Assembly (NCBI RefSeq): GCF_025370255.1 | Contig: NZ_JAMTCD010000002.1 | Span: forward strand, 186,001-250,000 | Source of the DNA: Shewanella holmiensis | GTDB lineage: Bacteria; Pseudomonadota; Gammaproteobacteria; Enterobacterales; Shewanellaceae | DNA: 64,000 bases | Reading direction: 5' to 3' | Part shown: piece by piece, positions 18,808 to 27,456 of the stretch | How positions within the stretch are numbered: position 1 is the stretch's first letter | Layout of the letters: each line of letters opens with the position of its first letter | Made by a program: the position numbers and the translations under genes | Notes under the pieces: model-generated | Databases searched by the model: none | What the model was told of the DNA's origin: nothing | What the model saw: only the letters and a program-made list of their open reading frames with translations

Positions 18808-19968
18808 ATGACACTTTCCCCTCTTGCTCAATACCAAGCATTAACCCAGATAAACGTGTCGCCTGATGAAGCGCAAACAGAAGCGCTACAAGCACTTGAT
18901 GCGCTTTTTCAACAATTACATTCAGCCGAGATTGCGACTCATATTAAGGGGCTTTATCTTTGGGGAGATGTCGGCAGAGGAAAAACGTTTCTGATGGATT
19001 TGTTTTATCACAGCATGGTAAATACCCCAAAACTGAGACTGCACTTTCACCGATTTATGGCTATGGTGCATCAACGCCTTAATCAAACATATGGCATAAG
19101 AGAACCACTTACCTATATTGCTAAAGATATTGCCAAACAATATCGGCTGATTTGCTTCGATGAGTTTTTTGTTACCGACATTGGCGATGCTATTTTGCTA
19201 GCCCGACTCTTCGACACCTTATTTGCAGAAGGGGTAGTGTTAGTTGCTACATCAAATATTCCGATTAATAATTTATATAAAGGAGGACTGCAACGAGACC
19301 GCTTTATGCCCACTATTGGGCTATTAAAACAATACACGCAAGAAATTCATCTTAATGGCCGCATTGATCATAGATTAACAGCACCTAATAAATCATTAAA
19401 TCGCCCTGCTAGCTTAACAGCTCCTTCAATGTTGTTTACTTTGCCCTCGATTCAAACACCAGAAGAAATTTACGCCTTGCTTCAACATGAGTGCCGATTT
19501 ATCTCAGCCAGTTGCAATGCTTTGCAATCAGACCATATTTCAATTTGTCAGCGGTTAATTCCTATTAGGGCAGCAATGGGCAAATTAGCCTGGTTTGAAT
19601 TTAACGCTCTGTGCGATGGGCCGAGAAGTGCTTTAGACTATATTGAACTTGCGGGAAAATTTAAGGCTATTTTACTCAGCCATGTGCCAACCTTAGGGGG
19701 GGAAATTCGTTCCTGGATTAAAGCAAGGGGCACCGAAGATGGTGCAATAGCCACCGTTACAGGAGAAAGGCAATTGGCATATTCGATTCAGGATGATCCT
19801 ACCCGACGTTTTATTAGTTTAGTCGATGAGTTATACGATCAAAAAGTCTGTCTTATCATTCACTCAGCCCACCCGCTAGAAAGCCTCTATCAAAATGGGG
19901 CATTATCCTTTGAGTTTAAAAGAACCTACAGCCGTTTAATTGAAATGAAACGTTGGCTAGCCAACTAA
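18808..19968 (+). CDS. zapE: ZapE/AFG1-type ATPase
   Basis: The 386-residue P-loop ATPase is related to E. coli ZapE, which binds FtsZ at constriction, and to mitochondrial AFG1. The Walker A motif GDVGRGKT is at 53-60, LRLHFHRFM follows, Walker B is LICFDEFFV, sensor residues lie in LVATSNIP, and TRRFISLVDELYD is the conserved C-terminal segment. E. coli zapE lies near rplM; here the gene sits opposite a bactofilin gene, so it may be a second or relocated copy. The window alone cannot show which. The convergent small gene downstream overlaps its stop codon by 4 bp. Confidence 0.88.
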   Translation: MTLSPLAQYQALTQINVSPDEAQTEALQALDALFQQLHSAEIATHIKGLYLWGDVGRGKTFLMDLFYHSMVNTPKLRLHFHRFMAMVHQRLNQTYGIREPLTYIAKDIAKQYRLICFDEFFVTDIGDAILLARLFDTLFAEGVVLVATSNIPINNLYKGGLQRDRFMPTIGLLKQYTQEIHLNGRIDHRLTAPNKSLNRPASLTAPSMLFTLPSIQTPEEIYALLQHECRFISASCNALQSDHISICQRLIPIRAAMGKLAWFEFNALCDGPRSALDYIELAGKFKAILLSHVPTLGGEIRSWIKARGTEDGAIATVTGERQLAYSIQDDPTRRFISLVDELYDQKVCLIIHSAHPLESLYQNGALSFEFKRTYSRLIEMKRWLAN

Positions 19969-20240
19969 TTTTGACTGTATTTTTCAACATCAGTAAAACG
20001 GGCCAAAAAATTTTCTAGCGCCTCATTATTTGGGTAATCAAACTTATATTTCTTATGAAAGAAAATATCTAACCTCACCTGAGCATCACTCAAGCTAATG
20101 GTATAACCATCAAAATCAGTTAACGCATTTAGACCACATAAACGATAAACCGATTGGATATTATCGGACTGTTTTTCGCCTAAAGTGGCCACTTTATTAA
20201 ATACACGTAATGCTCTGTGAATATCGATTTCATTTTTCAT
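19965..20240 (-). CDS. Small hypothetical protein, 91 residues
   Basis: The 91-residue protein has a good ribosome binding site (AAAGAGAC, 4 nt before ATG). It is charged, soluble and without signal peptide, Cys pairs or a known motif (HRALRVFNKVATLGEKQSD at the N-terminus, an Asp/Phe-rich middle). Its stop codon overlaps that of the convergent zapE-type gene (shared CTAA). Function is unknown; the good start region and coherent composition support it as a real gene. Confidence 0.55.
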   Translation of the reverse strand: MKNEIDIHRALRVFNKVATLGEKQSDNIQSVYRLCGLNALTDFDGYTISLSDAQVRLDIFFHKKYKFDYPNNEALENFLARFTDVEKYSQN

Positions 20241-20322
20241 TGCAGTCTCTTTAATCCAATGTGTTTATCACACGTCTAAATTTAGCTGGGATTGAAATCC
20301 CCTTATAACATAAGGTTTTTAG

Positions 20323-20460
20323 ATGAAAATTGTTACAGAAATTTTAGGATGTAACCCCATTAAAAGCATTGCTATCGAATACGATAACAAGGCACAATCA
20401 GCCCACAAAATTATGCAATTACACGTTTTTCATTACGAGAGCTTAAATCACTATGCCTGA
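20323..20460 (+). CDS. Possible small ORF overlapping the sbtA start
   Basis: A 45-codon frame (MKIVTEILGCNPIKSIAIEY at its start) begins 7 nt after AAGG and ends 8 nt inside the sbtA gene, so that its stop overlaps the sbtA start region. This arrangement fits translational coupling or a leader peptide. There is no recognised homology, and in AT-rich DNA a frame of this length can arise by chance. Confidence 0.35.
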   Translation: MKIVTEILGCNPIKSIAIEYDNKAQSAHKIMQLHVFHYESLNHYA

Positions 20461-21409
20461 TATTGTTATTGCTTTCTTTGCCTTAGGCTTGCTTGCCGGA
20501 TTGATCAAATCAGATCTAAAAGTCCCTAAAGCTACCTATGAAACCCTCACCATTTTGTTAATGTTAACCTTAGGCTTAAAGGGCGGCATGGCATTACACG
20601 GTGAAACACATACATTACAAATCAGTGAGTTAATCGCAATTATTGCATTGGGTTTTATTATTCCACTCACCTTATATCCCATTTTACGTAAAGTGATTCG
20701 ACTAGAGCAAAAAGAAGCCATCAGTATTGCAGCTCACTATGGTTCAGTAAGTGCGGGGACGTTCGCCGTTGTGCTCGCTATGGTCGATTATTCCGGTTTA
20801 CCCTTACGTCCAGAAACCACACTTTACTTAGTGTTATTAGAATTACCCGCCATTATTATTATGTTATGGCTACATCGTCACTTAGAAGCGAAAAACAATC
20901 CTCAATTAGCGACCGCTTCCCATGGCAGTGTGTTGCATGAAGCGCTCACCAGTCGCGGAGTGGTATTACTGTGTGGTGGTGTGGTTATCGGTTGGTTGTA
21001 TGGCACCGAAGGCATGGCGCCATTAACCCCAATCCTAATGGGGGGATTTAAAACACTGTTAGCACTATTCCTGTTAGAAATGGGCATTAGCACGGCAAAA
21101 GTATGCTTCCCATTACCTTATAAGCAATGGCGTTTGTTAGCATTTGCTGCTGTTGCTCCCTTTGTATTAGCCTGGGTAGGTATAGGATTAGGCTTTATGC
21201 TTGATTTGCCTTCTGGCAGTATTTTAGTCTTAGCAGGATTAAGCGCCAGTGCTTCGTATATTGCCGCGCCAGCAGCGATTAAAGCAGCAATTCCTGATGC
21301 TAATATTGGTTTGGCAATGCTGGCATCATTAGGGATAACCTTTCCGGTTAACGTGCTTATCGGCTTACCTCTATACCAAATTTGGATTGAAAAACTGGCA
21401 CTAAATTAA
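20453..21409 (+). CDS. sbtA: SbtA-type sodium-dependent bicarbonate transporter
   Basis: The 318-residue inner-membrane protein has about ten hydrophobic helices in two repeats. It carries the family segments LTLGLKGG, HYGSVSAGTFAVV and GLSASASYIAAPAA, which match the SbtA/DUF897 family whose cyanobacterial member takes up bicarbonate with sodium. GAGAG-type ribosome binding bases (GAGAG at 20437-20441) precede ATG. No PII-like sbtB regulator and no carboxysome genes lie beside it. In a heterotroph the transporter may feed carboxylases, and another substrate is possible. A bidirectional terminator follows. Confidence 0.82.
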   Translation: MPDIVIAFFALGLLAGLIKSDLKVPKATYETLTILLMLTLGLKGGMALHGETHTLQISELIAIIALGFIIPLTLYPILRKVIRLEQKEAISIAAHYGSVSAGTFAVVLAMVDYSGLPLRPETTLYLVLLELPAIIIMLWLHRHLEAKNNPQLATASHGSVLHEALTSRGVVLLCGGVVIGWLYGTEGMAPLTPILMGGFKTLLALFLLEMGISTAKVCFPLPYKQWRLLAFAAVAPFVLAWVGIGLGFMLDLPSGSILVLAGLSASASYIAAPAAIKAAIPDANIGLAMLASLGITFPVNVLIGLPLYQIWIEKLALN

Positions 21410-21429
21410 TCCCTTTCATTATCGTCCAT

Positions 21430-21466
21430 AAAAAACAGATTAACGTTTGGTTAATCTGTTTTTTAT
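21430..21466. terminator. Bidirectional terminator
   Basis: AAAAAACAGATTAAC pairs with GTTAATCTGTTTTTT around GTTTG. T tracts on both strands serve sbtA and the convergent diguanylate cyclase gene. Confidence 0.92.
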
Positions 21467-21516
21467 CTTAATGAGCCATTACAGCAAAAATAACCAATCA
21501 AATACCTTAGATAAGT

Positions 21517-22479
21517 TTACTTATGATGCAACGCTTTAATCGCAAACATCGCTTTATCTGCTTGAGCCAGATATTCATTTAAAGACACTGAACTATTATA
21601 AGCTCGATGGGCAACACCTGTGCTGTAAACCAGGTTATAGGGCGAATCACTTTGTTGATTATGGGAATTAACCAAGGCGTCAAACCGCTTCAATACCGCA
21701 TCCAAATTAAGCTCAGCGTCATAACTTAACAATACGATAAACTCATCTCCAGCAAATCGAGCGATAACATCCGACTCTCTAAAACCGTCTAACAATAGTC
21801 CTGCAAATTGCTGCAGCGCTTTATCGCCTTCCGCATGGCCAAATTCATCGTTAATTTGTTTAAAATGATCTAAATCGAAAAACAACAAGCTGGTGTTAAT
21901 GCCTTGCCGATCACCATTGGCAAGAACCTGACTGGCTAACATTTCAAAACCTCTACGGTTTGAAATCGCCGTCAAGGCATCTAATGTCATTTGTTGAATC
22001 GCCACAATTTCATCTTCAACTAAATGACCTAAATCTTCTAAAGCATGACAATCATCTTGTGAAAACTCACGCGGTTTATCATCAATTAAACACAAGGTAC
22101 CAATACACACTTTGTTTGGCATTGTCAGTGGATACCCCGCATAAAAACGAATATGAGGCGACTCAGTCACTAATGGATTGTCAACAAAACGCTCGTCTTT
22201 AAAGGTATCTTCCACAACAAAAACGTCATGATGCATAATCGCATGACCACAAAACGAAATATCTCGACCCGTTTGTTCCGCTTCAATGCCCTGCACAGAT
22301 TTAAACCATTGTCGATCTTCATCTACCAAACTAACTAAGCATATCGACACGCCAAACAAACGCTTCGCAAGACGGGTAATGCGATCAAAGCGTTCTTCTG
22401 CAACCGTATCAAGCACATTTAACCCACGTAATGTTTCTAGCCGAGTATGCTCATTTGCTGGTATTGGTGCACATAACAT
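21517..22479 (-). CDS. GAF-GGDEF protein with AGDEF active-site variant
   Basis: The 320-residue soluble protein has a GAF domain (about 24-163; RLAKRLFGVSICLVSLVDED, ISFCGHAIMH, FYAGYPL, IGTLCLID) followed by a GGDEF domain. The signature reads AGDEF (RFAGDEFIVL) instead of GGDEF; other AGDEF enzymes are known to be active, so c-di-GMP synthesis is still likely. The I-site is intact (RESD four residues before the conserved Arg), so product inhibition is expected. The GAF ligand is unknown. It is convergent with sbtA and downstream of glnE on the same strand, with 74 bp between. Confidence 0.87.
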   Translation of the reverse strand: MLCAPIPANEHTRLETLRGLNVLDTVAEERFDRITRLAKRLFGVSICLVSLVDEDRQWFKSVQGIEAEQTGRDISFCGHAIMHHDVFVVEDTFKDERFVDNPLVTESPHIRFYAGYPLTMPNKVCIGTLCLIDDKPREFSQDDCHALEDLGHLVEDEIVAIQQMTLDALTAISNRRGFEMLASQVLANGDRQGINTSLLFFDLDHFKQINDEFGHAEGDKALQQFAGLLLDGFRESDVIARFAGDEFIVLLSYDAELNLDAVLKRFDALVNSHNQQSDSPYNLVYSTGVAHRAYNSSVSLNEYLAQADKAMFAIKALHHK

Positions 22480-22553
22480 TCAATCATTCACCTTATAAAA
22501 AGACACTATAAACTAAAGCAGTATTGAACAGTTTAATCAAATCGATTTAAAAA

Positions 22554-25406
22554 TTAATATCGCATTTCAAGTATTTGACGATAAATTTCAATCACAGTAT
22601 CGGTTTTTTCTGCCACGATTGCATTTTCAAGCTGACCACTCATTTGTTGTAGTGTTAGCTCATGATTTTTATCGCGAAGCCAACAATAGGTTTGAGTTAA
22701 ATGTTGCGCTTGCATAACAGGCATCAACTCTAAATCAGCCAACACCTCAAAAATACGCACATTGTCAGACCATACCGTGAGTTCTTGATATTCATGGGAA
22801 TATGCTAACACCATAAACTGGGCAATAAACTCAATATCGGCAATGCCACCTGGACTTTGCTTTAGATTGAACATACCTTCACTTGATTGTAGTAAATGAT
22901 CGCGCATTTTAATACGCATCTCACGCACAGCGGTCGCCAGTTCATTTTTATCACGTGAATTTTGTAAAACTTGAGCACGTAACAGGCTAAAGCGATGGGC
23001 TAAGTCATGATCGCCAAACACAAAGCGAGATCGAACTAAGGCTTGATGCTCCCATGTCCATGCCTCTTGATTTTGATATTCACCAAATCGCTCAATTTCA
23101 CTGACTAATAACCCTGAGGCACCTGAAGGACGTAAACGCATATCGACTTCATATAATTCACCCGAGGTTGTTCGAGTGGCAAATAAGTGCACTATTCGTT
23201 GAGCCAGTTTTAGGTAAAAATGGCTGCTGTCGATCGGACGGTCGCCATCTGTACTACCTACACTGTTATTACTATGTAAGAAAACCAGGTCTAAATCAGA
23301 GCCATAACCCAGCTCAATACCGCCTAACTTACCATAACCAATTACCGCAAAACCCATTTCATTCTGGTTAGTGCCAGGCGGTACTCCGTGCCGTGCTGCA
23401 ACTTGATGCCAAGCATGCAGCACAACCTGTTCAATAATGGCCTCTGCTAAAAAGGTTAAGTGATCACTCACCTGCATGACAGGTAACACCCCAGTGACGT
23501 CAGCTGCGGCAATTTTTAATTGCTGCGATAGTTTAAATTGACGTAAGGCTTCCATTTGCTGTTCCATGTCATCTTCTGGTACACGTAACAGATACTGGCG
23601 AAGCTCGCTGGGATAATCATCAATCGAGGTAATATCGTATAACTGCGCTGGGTCAATCAGCTCATCTAATAGCATTGGGAAGTTAGCAAGCTCTTTTGCA
23701 ATCCAAGGACTTGCACAACATAAACTAACTAATTGTTGACGCGCACCTGGATTTTCACACAGTAACTCTAAATACGTGGTGCGGGTTAAAATTTTATCTA
23801 ACACATTAGAAACTGGTTTAAATGCCGCGCTCGGTTTGGTTTGCGCCATCAATTCTTCAAGCAACTTTGGCATTAAACGGTCTAGCGTTTCTCGGCCTCT
23901 TGGCCCAATTGAGCGTTTAGAAACCGTATTACGCCAATCGCTGAGCAGCGGCCATAACTCAGGATCTTCAATTTGTTGTTCCTGTAATAAGGTGTCGGCA
24001 TGGTCATCTTGTTGGATATTCCAAAACAAGCTTGTCCAATGGTCGTTGTGTTCGTGTGAATCACTGCCACCGACTGTCGCATTAAAATGACGATGAATTT
24101 TGGCCATTGCCGCTTCGATGTGTGTCCGTAAATCGGTTTCGTTGGTTAAATTCATGCTGTAACACAAACGTTGCCAATCTAATGGATTGTTCGGTAAGGT
24201 TTGGGTTTGCTTATCATCAATGGCCTGCAGTAGGTTTTCCACACGGCGTAACAAAATATAAGAATGCTTCAGCTCATCAACCGCCAAATACTCTAGTTGC
24301 CCCAAGCTATATAAAATATCAATCGCCCCGAATAAACTTTGCTGACGCAATGCTGGTTCCCGTCCACCACGAATTAACTGGAAGCTTTGCACCACGAATT
24401 CCACTTCACGGATCCCTCCCGCCCCTAGCTTAATGTTGTCGGTTAACTGACGACGTCGCACTTCTTGGGCAATCATCTGTTTCATTTTTCGAAGGGATTC
24501 AATAGCAGAAAAATCGATGTAACGACGATAAACAAATGGGCGTAATAAATCGTGTAATTCATCACAATAGCCAGTCCATGGTCCTAAAACACGCGCTTTA
24601 ACCATAGCATAACGTTCCCAATCCCGGCCTTGTTCTTGGTAATAATCTTCAAGGCCTGCAAAGCTCACCACTAAAGGCCCACTTTCACCATAAGGACGTA
24701 AACGCATATCGACACGAAACACAAATCCATCGACGGTGACTTGATCTAACAAATTAACGAGCTTTTGCCCCATGCGAATAAAAAACTGTTGGTTGGCAAT
24801 AGCACGACGCCCACCGATGGTTTCACCATGTTCGGGAAAGGTAAAAATCAAATCAATATCAGAAGAAAAATTCAGCTCTCGGCCACCTAACTTACCCATA
24901 CCTAAAATTAATAAAGGCTGTGGTTTACCTTCTGCATCTGAAGGTGTTCCCAATTGCTTACATAAATCCAGGTAAAGCCAATCTCGCGCCGCAATCACCA
25001 GCGCTTCTGCCAGTGAAGATAAATCAACTAACGAGTCTTCTAGTTTTGAATAATTAGCAAAGTCTCGCCAAGCCAAACGCACCATTTGTTTATTACGATA
25101 TTGCCGCAATGCCGACTTCACTTGGTCTTCGGTTGTTAAATCGGTCAATATTTGATGCAGTTCTTTATCGAAGTCAGCTCGAACAACTTCGTCAAGCAAA
25201 CCATTAAAAAGCTCTGGGATCCATTCAGGATGACGATTAAGTTGCTCAGCAATATAATCACTTAAACTGAAAATAGTTTTGATTTCAGATTGCTGACTAT
25301 CGGTAAGTGATAAAGCCTCAGGCCAGAGGTCGATTAATCTTAACCAGTAACTTTCTGCTGCTTGTTGCATTTGTGCAGATAATACCTTGTTACTTTGTAA
25401 TGGCAT
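22554..25406 (-). CDS. glnE: Glutamine synthetase adenylyltransferase / adenylyl-removing enzyme
   Basis: GlnE reversibly adenylylates glutamine synthetase in response to PII and glutamine. It holds two tandem nucleotidyltransferase domains: [21 protein letters not shown] in the N-terminal half (deadenylylation) and [21 protein letters not shown] in the C-terminal half (adenylylation), each with GxGKxGG and SDxDL. I choose the ATG at 25406 (950 residues, E. coli 946) because AAAGGA lies 11 nt upstream. An in-frame ATG at 25445 would add 13 residues but has no ribosome binding site and lies inside the GACATATTATGTC operator of the divergent operon. Confidence 0.96.
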   Translation of the reverse strand: MPLQSNKVLSAQMQQAAESYWLRLIDLWPEALSLTDSQQSEIKTIFSLSDYIAEQLNRHPEWIPELFNGLLDEVVRADFDKELHQILTDLTTEDQVKSALRQYRNKQMVRLAWRDFANYSKLEDSLVDLSSLAEALVIAARDWLYLDLCKQLGTPSDAEGKPQPLLILGMGKLGGRELNFSSDIDLIFTFPEHGETIGGRRAIANQQFFIRMGQKLVNLLDQVTVDGFVFRVDMRLRPYGESGPLVVSFAGLEDYYQEQGRDWERYAMVKARVLGPWTGYCDELHDLLRPFVYRRYIDFSAIESLRKMKQMIAQEVRRRQLTDNIKLGAGGIREVEFVVQSFQLIRGGREPALRQQSLFGAIDILYSLGQLEYLAVDELKHSYILLRRVENLLQAIDDKQTQTLPNNPLDWQRLCYSMNLTNETDLRTHIEAAMAKIHRHFNATVGGSDSHEHNDHWTSLFWNIQQDDHADTLLQEQQIEDPELWPLLSDWRNTVSKRSIGPRGRETLDRLMPKLLEELMAQTKPSAAFKPVSNVLDKILTRTTYLELLCENPGARQQLVSLCCASPWIAKELANFPMLLDELIDPAQLYDITSIDDYPSELRQYLLRVPEDDMEQQMEALRQFKLSQQLKIAAADVTGVLPVMQVSDHLTFLAEAIIEQVVLHAWHQVAARHGVPPGTNQNEMGFAVIGYGKLGGIELGYGSDLDLVFLHSNNSVGSTDGDRPIDSSHFYLKLAQRIVHLFATRTTSGELYEVDMRLRPSGASGLLVSEIERFGEYQNQEAWTWEHQALVRSRFVFGDHDLAHRFSLLRAQVLQNSRDKNELATAVREMRIKMRDHLLQSSEGMFNLKQSPGGIADIEFIAQFMVLAYSHEYQELTVWSDNVRIFEVLADLELMPVMQAQHLTQTYCWLRDKNHELTLQQMSGQLENAIVAEKTDTVIEIYRQILEMRY

Positions 25407-25437
25407 GGCGATAATGGTCCTTTGATTAGATTCAAGG

Positions 25438-25488
25438 TTGGACATATTATGTCAAGAATGTTATATCTTGATGCAGAGATAATATTTA
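25438..25488 (+). promoter_or_regulatory. Promoter P1 with paired operator copies
   Basis: TTGGAC (25438-25443) and TATATC (25462-25467) are a plausible -35/-10 pair. GACATATTATGTC (25441-25453) overlaps the -35, and AGAGATAATATTTA (25475-25488) matches AGACATAATATGTC at 11 of 14 positions after the -10. The centres are 35 bp apart. The same layout recurs at 29251-29301. The left copy also lies just upstream of glnE. Confidence 0.55.
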
Positions 25489-25573
25489 TAGTCTCAAGAT
25501 ACTATACCCTGTCGCAAACGCACATTAAAAATTGCACTCTATGCGCATGAATTTTATAACACTTGGAGAAAAC

Positions 25574-26539
25574 ATGGCTGGTAACCTCCCCCGTGTATTC
25601 ACGTTTTTCATCATCCTTTTTCTTGGCCTAAATTTAACAGGCTGCGGTGATGATCGACCTGAGCAAATCGCAAAATATCAACAGCTAACCACGCAACGTT
25701 TAGCGCAACTGAAAAGTGGTCTGGAGGGCAATCAGCTACGCAATGCCACGTTATTGCAGCAATATAGTGATTTACTTGCTAAACAAAGCCCTGACCTAGC
25801 ACCGCTTTTGCGCGAACTAGCGCTAGATGGCACGACGCAAGGTCCTATGTATCAATCTTTACTGCGTAGAAATAATGACTTGAGTAATGCGGCTAATTTT
25901 ATCGATTTAGACCAGCAACTCGCAGAAGCGGAAAATGTCTACCAAGCCACGGATCCAAGTTTATATAACGACATGTTATCTGATCCCGTTAACGTGGTTG
26001 CAGACTTATCTAACGGTAAATTGGCAAGGGTGAATTCAATCAGCCGTGAAGCGGCCGCATTGGCAAATGGCAGTGAAGATTTTGGCCCTGGTAGCCAGTT
26101 GGTCGGTAATCCGTCTTATGGCAGTTGGCAGTCAGACTCAAGCGGTACCTCCTTTTGGGCTTGGTATGGCATGTATGCTATGTTTTCTAATGTATTTCAA
26201 CGCCCGATACGTTATGACAACTGGTCAAGCCGCCGTAACTACAGTTACTACAATGATGTAGGTAGATATCGTTACACTTCACCAAAACAAGCCACGGCAC
26301 AAAATAATACTTATCAACAAACAAAAAAGACTTTTGAGCGCCAAGGCAAACGCTTTGACAGCCCCTATGCCAAACCCAAAACTGGCTCAACTAGCTTGTC
26401 TCGTCAAAGTGCCAGTGCGCCAAAAGCAAGTACAACCACTCGCACATCAACGAGTAAGTTTCGCTCAAGCTATTCAAAAACTAGTAGTTTCCGTAATTCA
26501 AGTAGCCGCACCACTCGCGGCATTAGCCGTGGTAAATAG
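25574..26539 (+). CDS. Lipoprotein with Ser/Arg-rich tail
   Basis: Starting at the ATG at 25574 (GGAG 5 nt upstream), the 321-residue product has a lipoprotein signal with lipobox LTGC, so it is anchored at a membrane outside the cytoplasm. A helical Gln/Leu-rich region follows (QLTTQRLAQLKSGLEGNQL), then an aromatic stretch (FWAWYGMYAMFSN, SSRRNYSYYND) and a basic, low-complexity tail rich in Ser, Thr and Arg. No family is recognised; its place matches that of the YjfM lipoprotein-like member in E. coli yjf operons, but similarity is not evident. It is the first gene of the P1 transcript, 12 bp before the DUF350 gene. Confidence 0.75.
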   Translation: MAGNLPRVFTFFIILFLGLNLTGCGDDRPEQIAKYQQLTTQRLAQLKSGLEGNQLRNATLLQQYSDLLAKQSPDLAPLLRELALDGTTQGPMYQSLLRRNNDLSNAANFIDLDQQLAEAENVYQATDPSLYNDMLSDPVNVVADLSNGKLARVNSISREAAALANGSEDFGPGSQLVGNPSYGSWQSDSSGTSFWAWYGMYAMFSNVFQRPIRYDNWSSRRNYSYYNDVGRYRYTSPKQATAQNNTYQQTKKTFERQGKRFDSPYAKPKTGSTSLSRQSASAPKASTTTRTSTSKFRSSYSKTSSFRNSSSRTTRGISRGK

Positions 26540-26551
26540 GTAGGACTGACA

Positions 26552-27451
26552 ATGACATTTCTTCAACATTATGGCATCACAGAGCCACTATTAATTATTC
26601 TTGCAATTGACTTAGCCATTGCAATCGTTCTATTAGCCTTGATGCGATACCTTCAAGGTTGGTCAATCAAGGTCAACAGTACTAAAGAGCTTGCTGAGCG
26701 CGATAATTTTGCGTTTGGTATCAGCACGGCTGGTGCCGTGGCTGCACTTGGTATTGTCCTTACCGGCGCAATTACTGGAGAGGCGGCATTATCGTACACC
26801 ACCGAAGCAATCGGCATGACTGCATACGGTTTATTCGGATTAGTACTGATTAAATTAGGTCGTTATCTACATGATAAAATTGCGTTAAATGAATTTCCTA
26901 AAAATGAAGAAATTCTCAAAGGAAATGTATCCGTTGCCGTTGTCGATGCAGCTGCAGCCATCGCTACAGCAATTATCATTCGCGCAGTATTAATGTGGGC
27001 AGAAGATATTACTATAGATACTTTTATTGCCATTTTCAGCGCATTCTTAGTATCACAATTAATATTGGTGTTGCTAACCCGCTTACGTGAAAGCCGCTAT
27101 GCCAAACGTAACCAAGATGCCTCAATGCAACAAGCCTTAAAGCAAGGACAAACCGCCTTAGCTATCCGTCACAGTGGTTATATGATTGCCATGGCGTTAA
27201 GTTTTAATGCAGCAAGCCACTTTATTTTGTATATCCCTACAGCATATTTAAACAATATTTTTGGCTGGTTAGTCTTCTCATTTGTCATGCTAGTGCTAAT
27301 GAGCCTAGTTATCGCCTTAGTTAAAAAGTTAGTCTTGGCGGGGATCAATTTAGCCGAAGAAGTCGAAAAACAACACAACATAGGTATCGCCGCAGTTGAG
27401 ATGGCGATCAGCATTGCTGTAGCCTTAATCTTAACGGCGTTAATGGCATAA
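26552..27451 (+). CDS. yjfL: Double DUF350 (YjfL-type) membrane protein
   Basis: The 299-residue inner-membrane protein has about eight hydrophobic helices arranged as two DUF350 repeats: NFAFGISTAGAVAALGIVLTG and LAIRHSGYMIAMALSFNAAS start comparable modules, each with a conserved small-residue helix. E. coli YjfL has a single module of about 130 residues, so this is a duplicated form. DUF350 proteins have no proven function but recur beside PspA-like and polyamine-related genes. AGGA precedes the start. It is translated between the lipoprotein and the aminopropyltransferase, with 12-bp and 5-bp gaps. Confidence 0.85.
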   Translation: MTFLQHYGITEPLLIILAIDLAIAIVLLALMRYLQGWSIKVNSTKELAERDNFAFGISTAGAVAALGIVLTGAITGEAALSYTTEAIGMTAYGLFGLVLIKLGRYLHDKIALNEFPKNEEILKGNVSVAVVDAAAAIATAIIIRAVLMWAEDITIDTFIAIFSAFLVSQLILVLLTRLRESRYAKRNQDASMQQALKQGQTALAIRHSGYMIAMALSFNAASHFILYIPTAYLNNIFGWLVFSFVMLVLMSLVIALVKKLVLAGINLAEEVEKQHNIGIAAVEMAISIAVALILTALMA

Positions 27452-27456
27452 TAACA

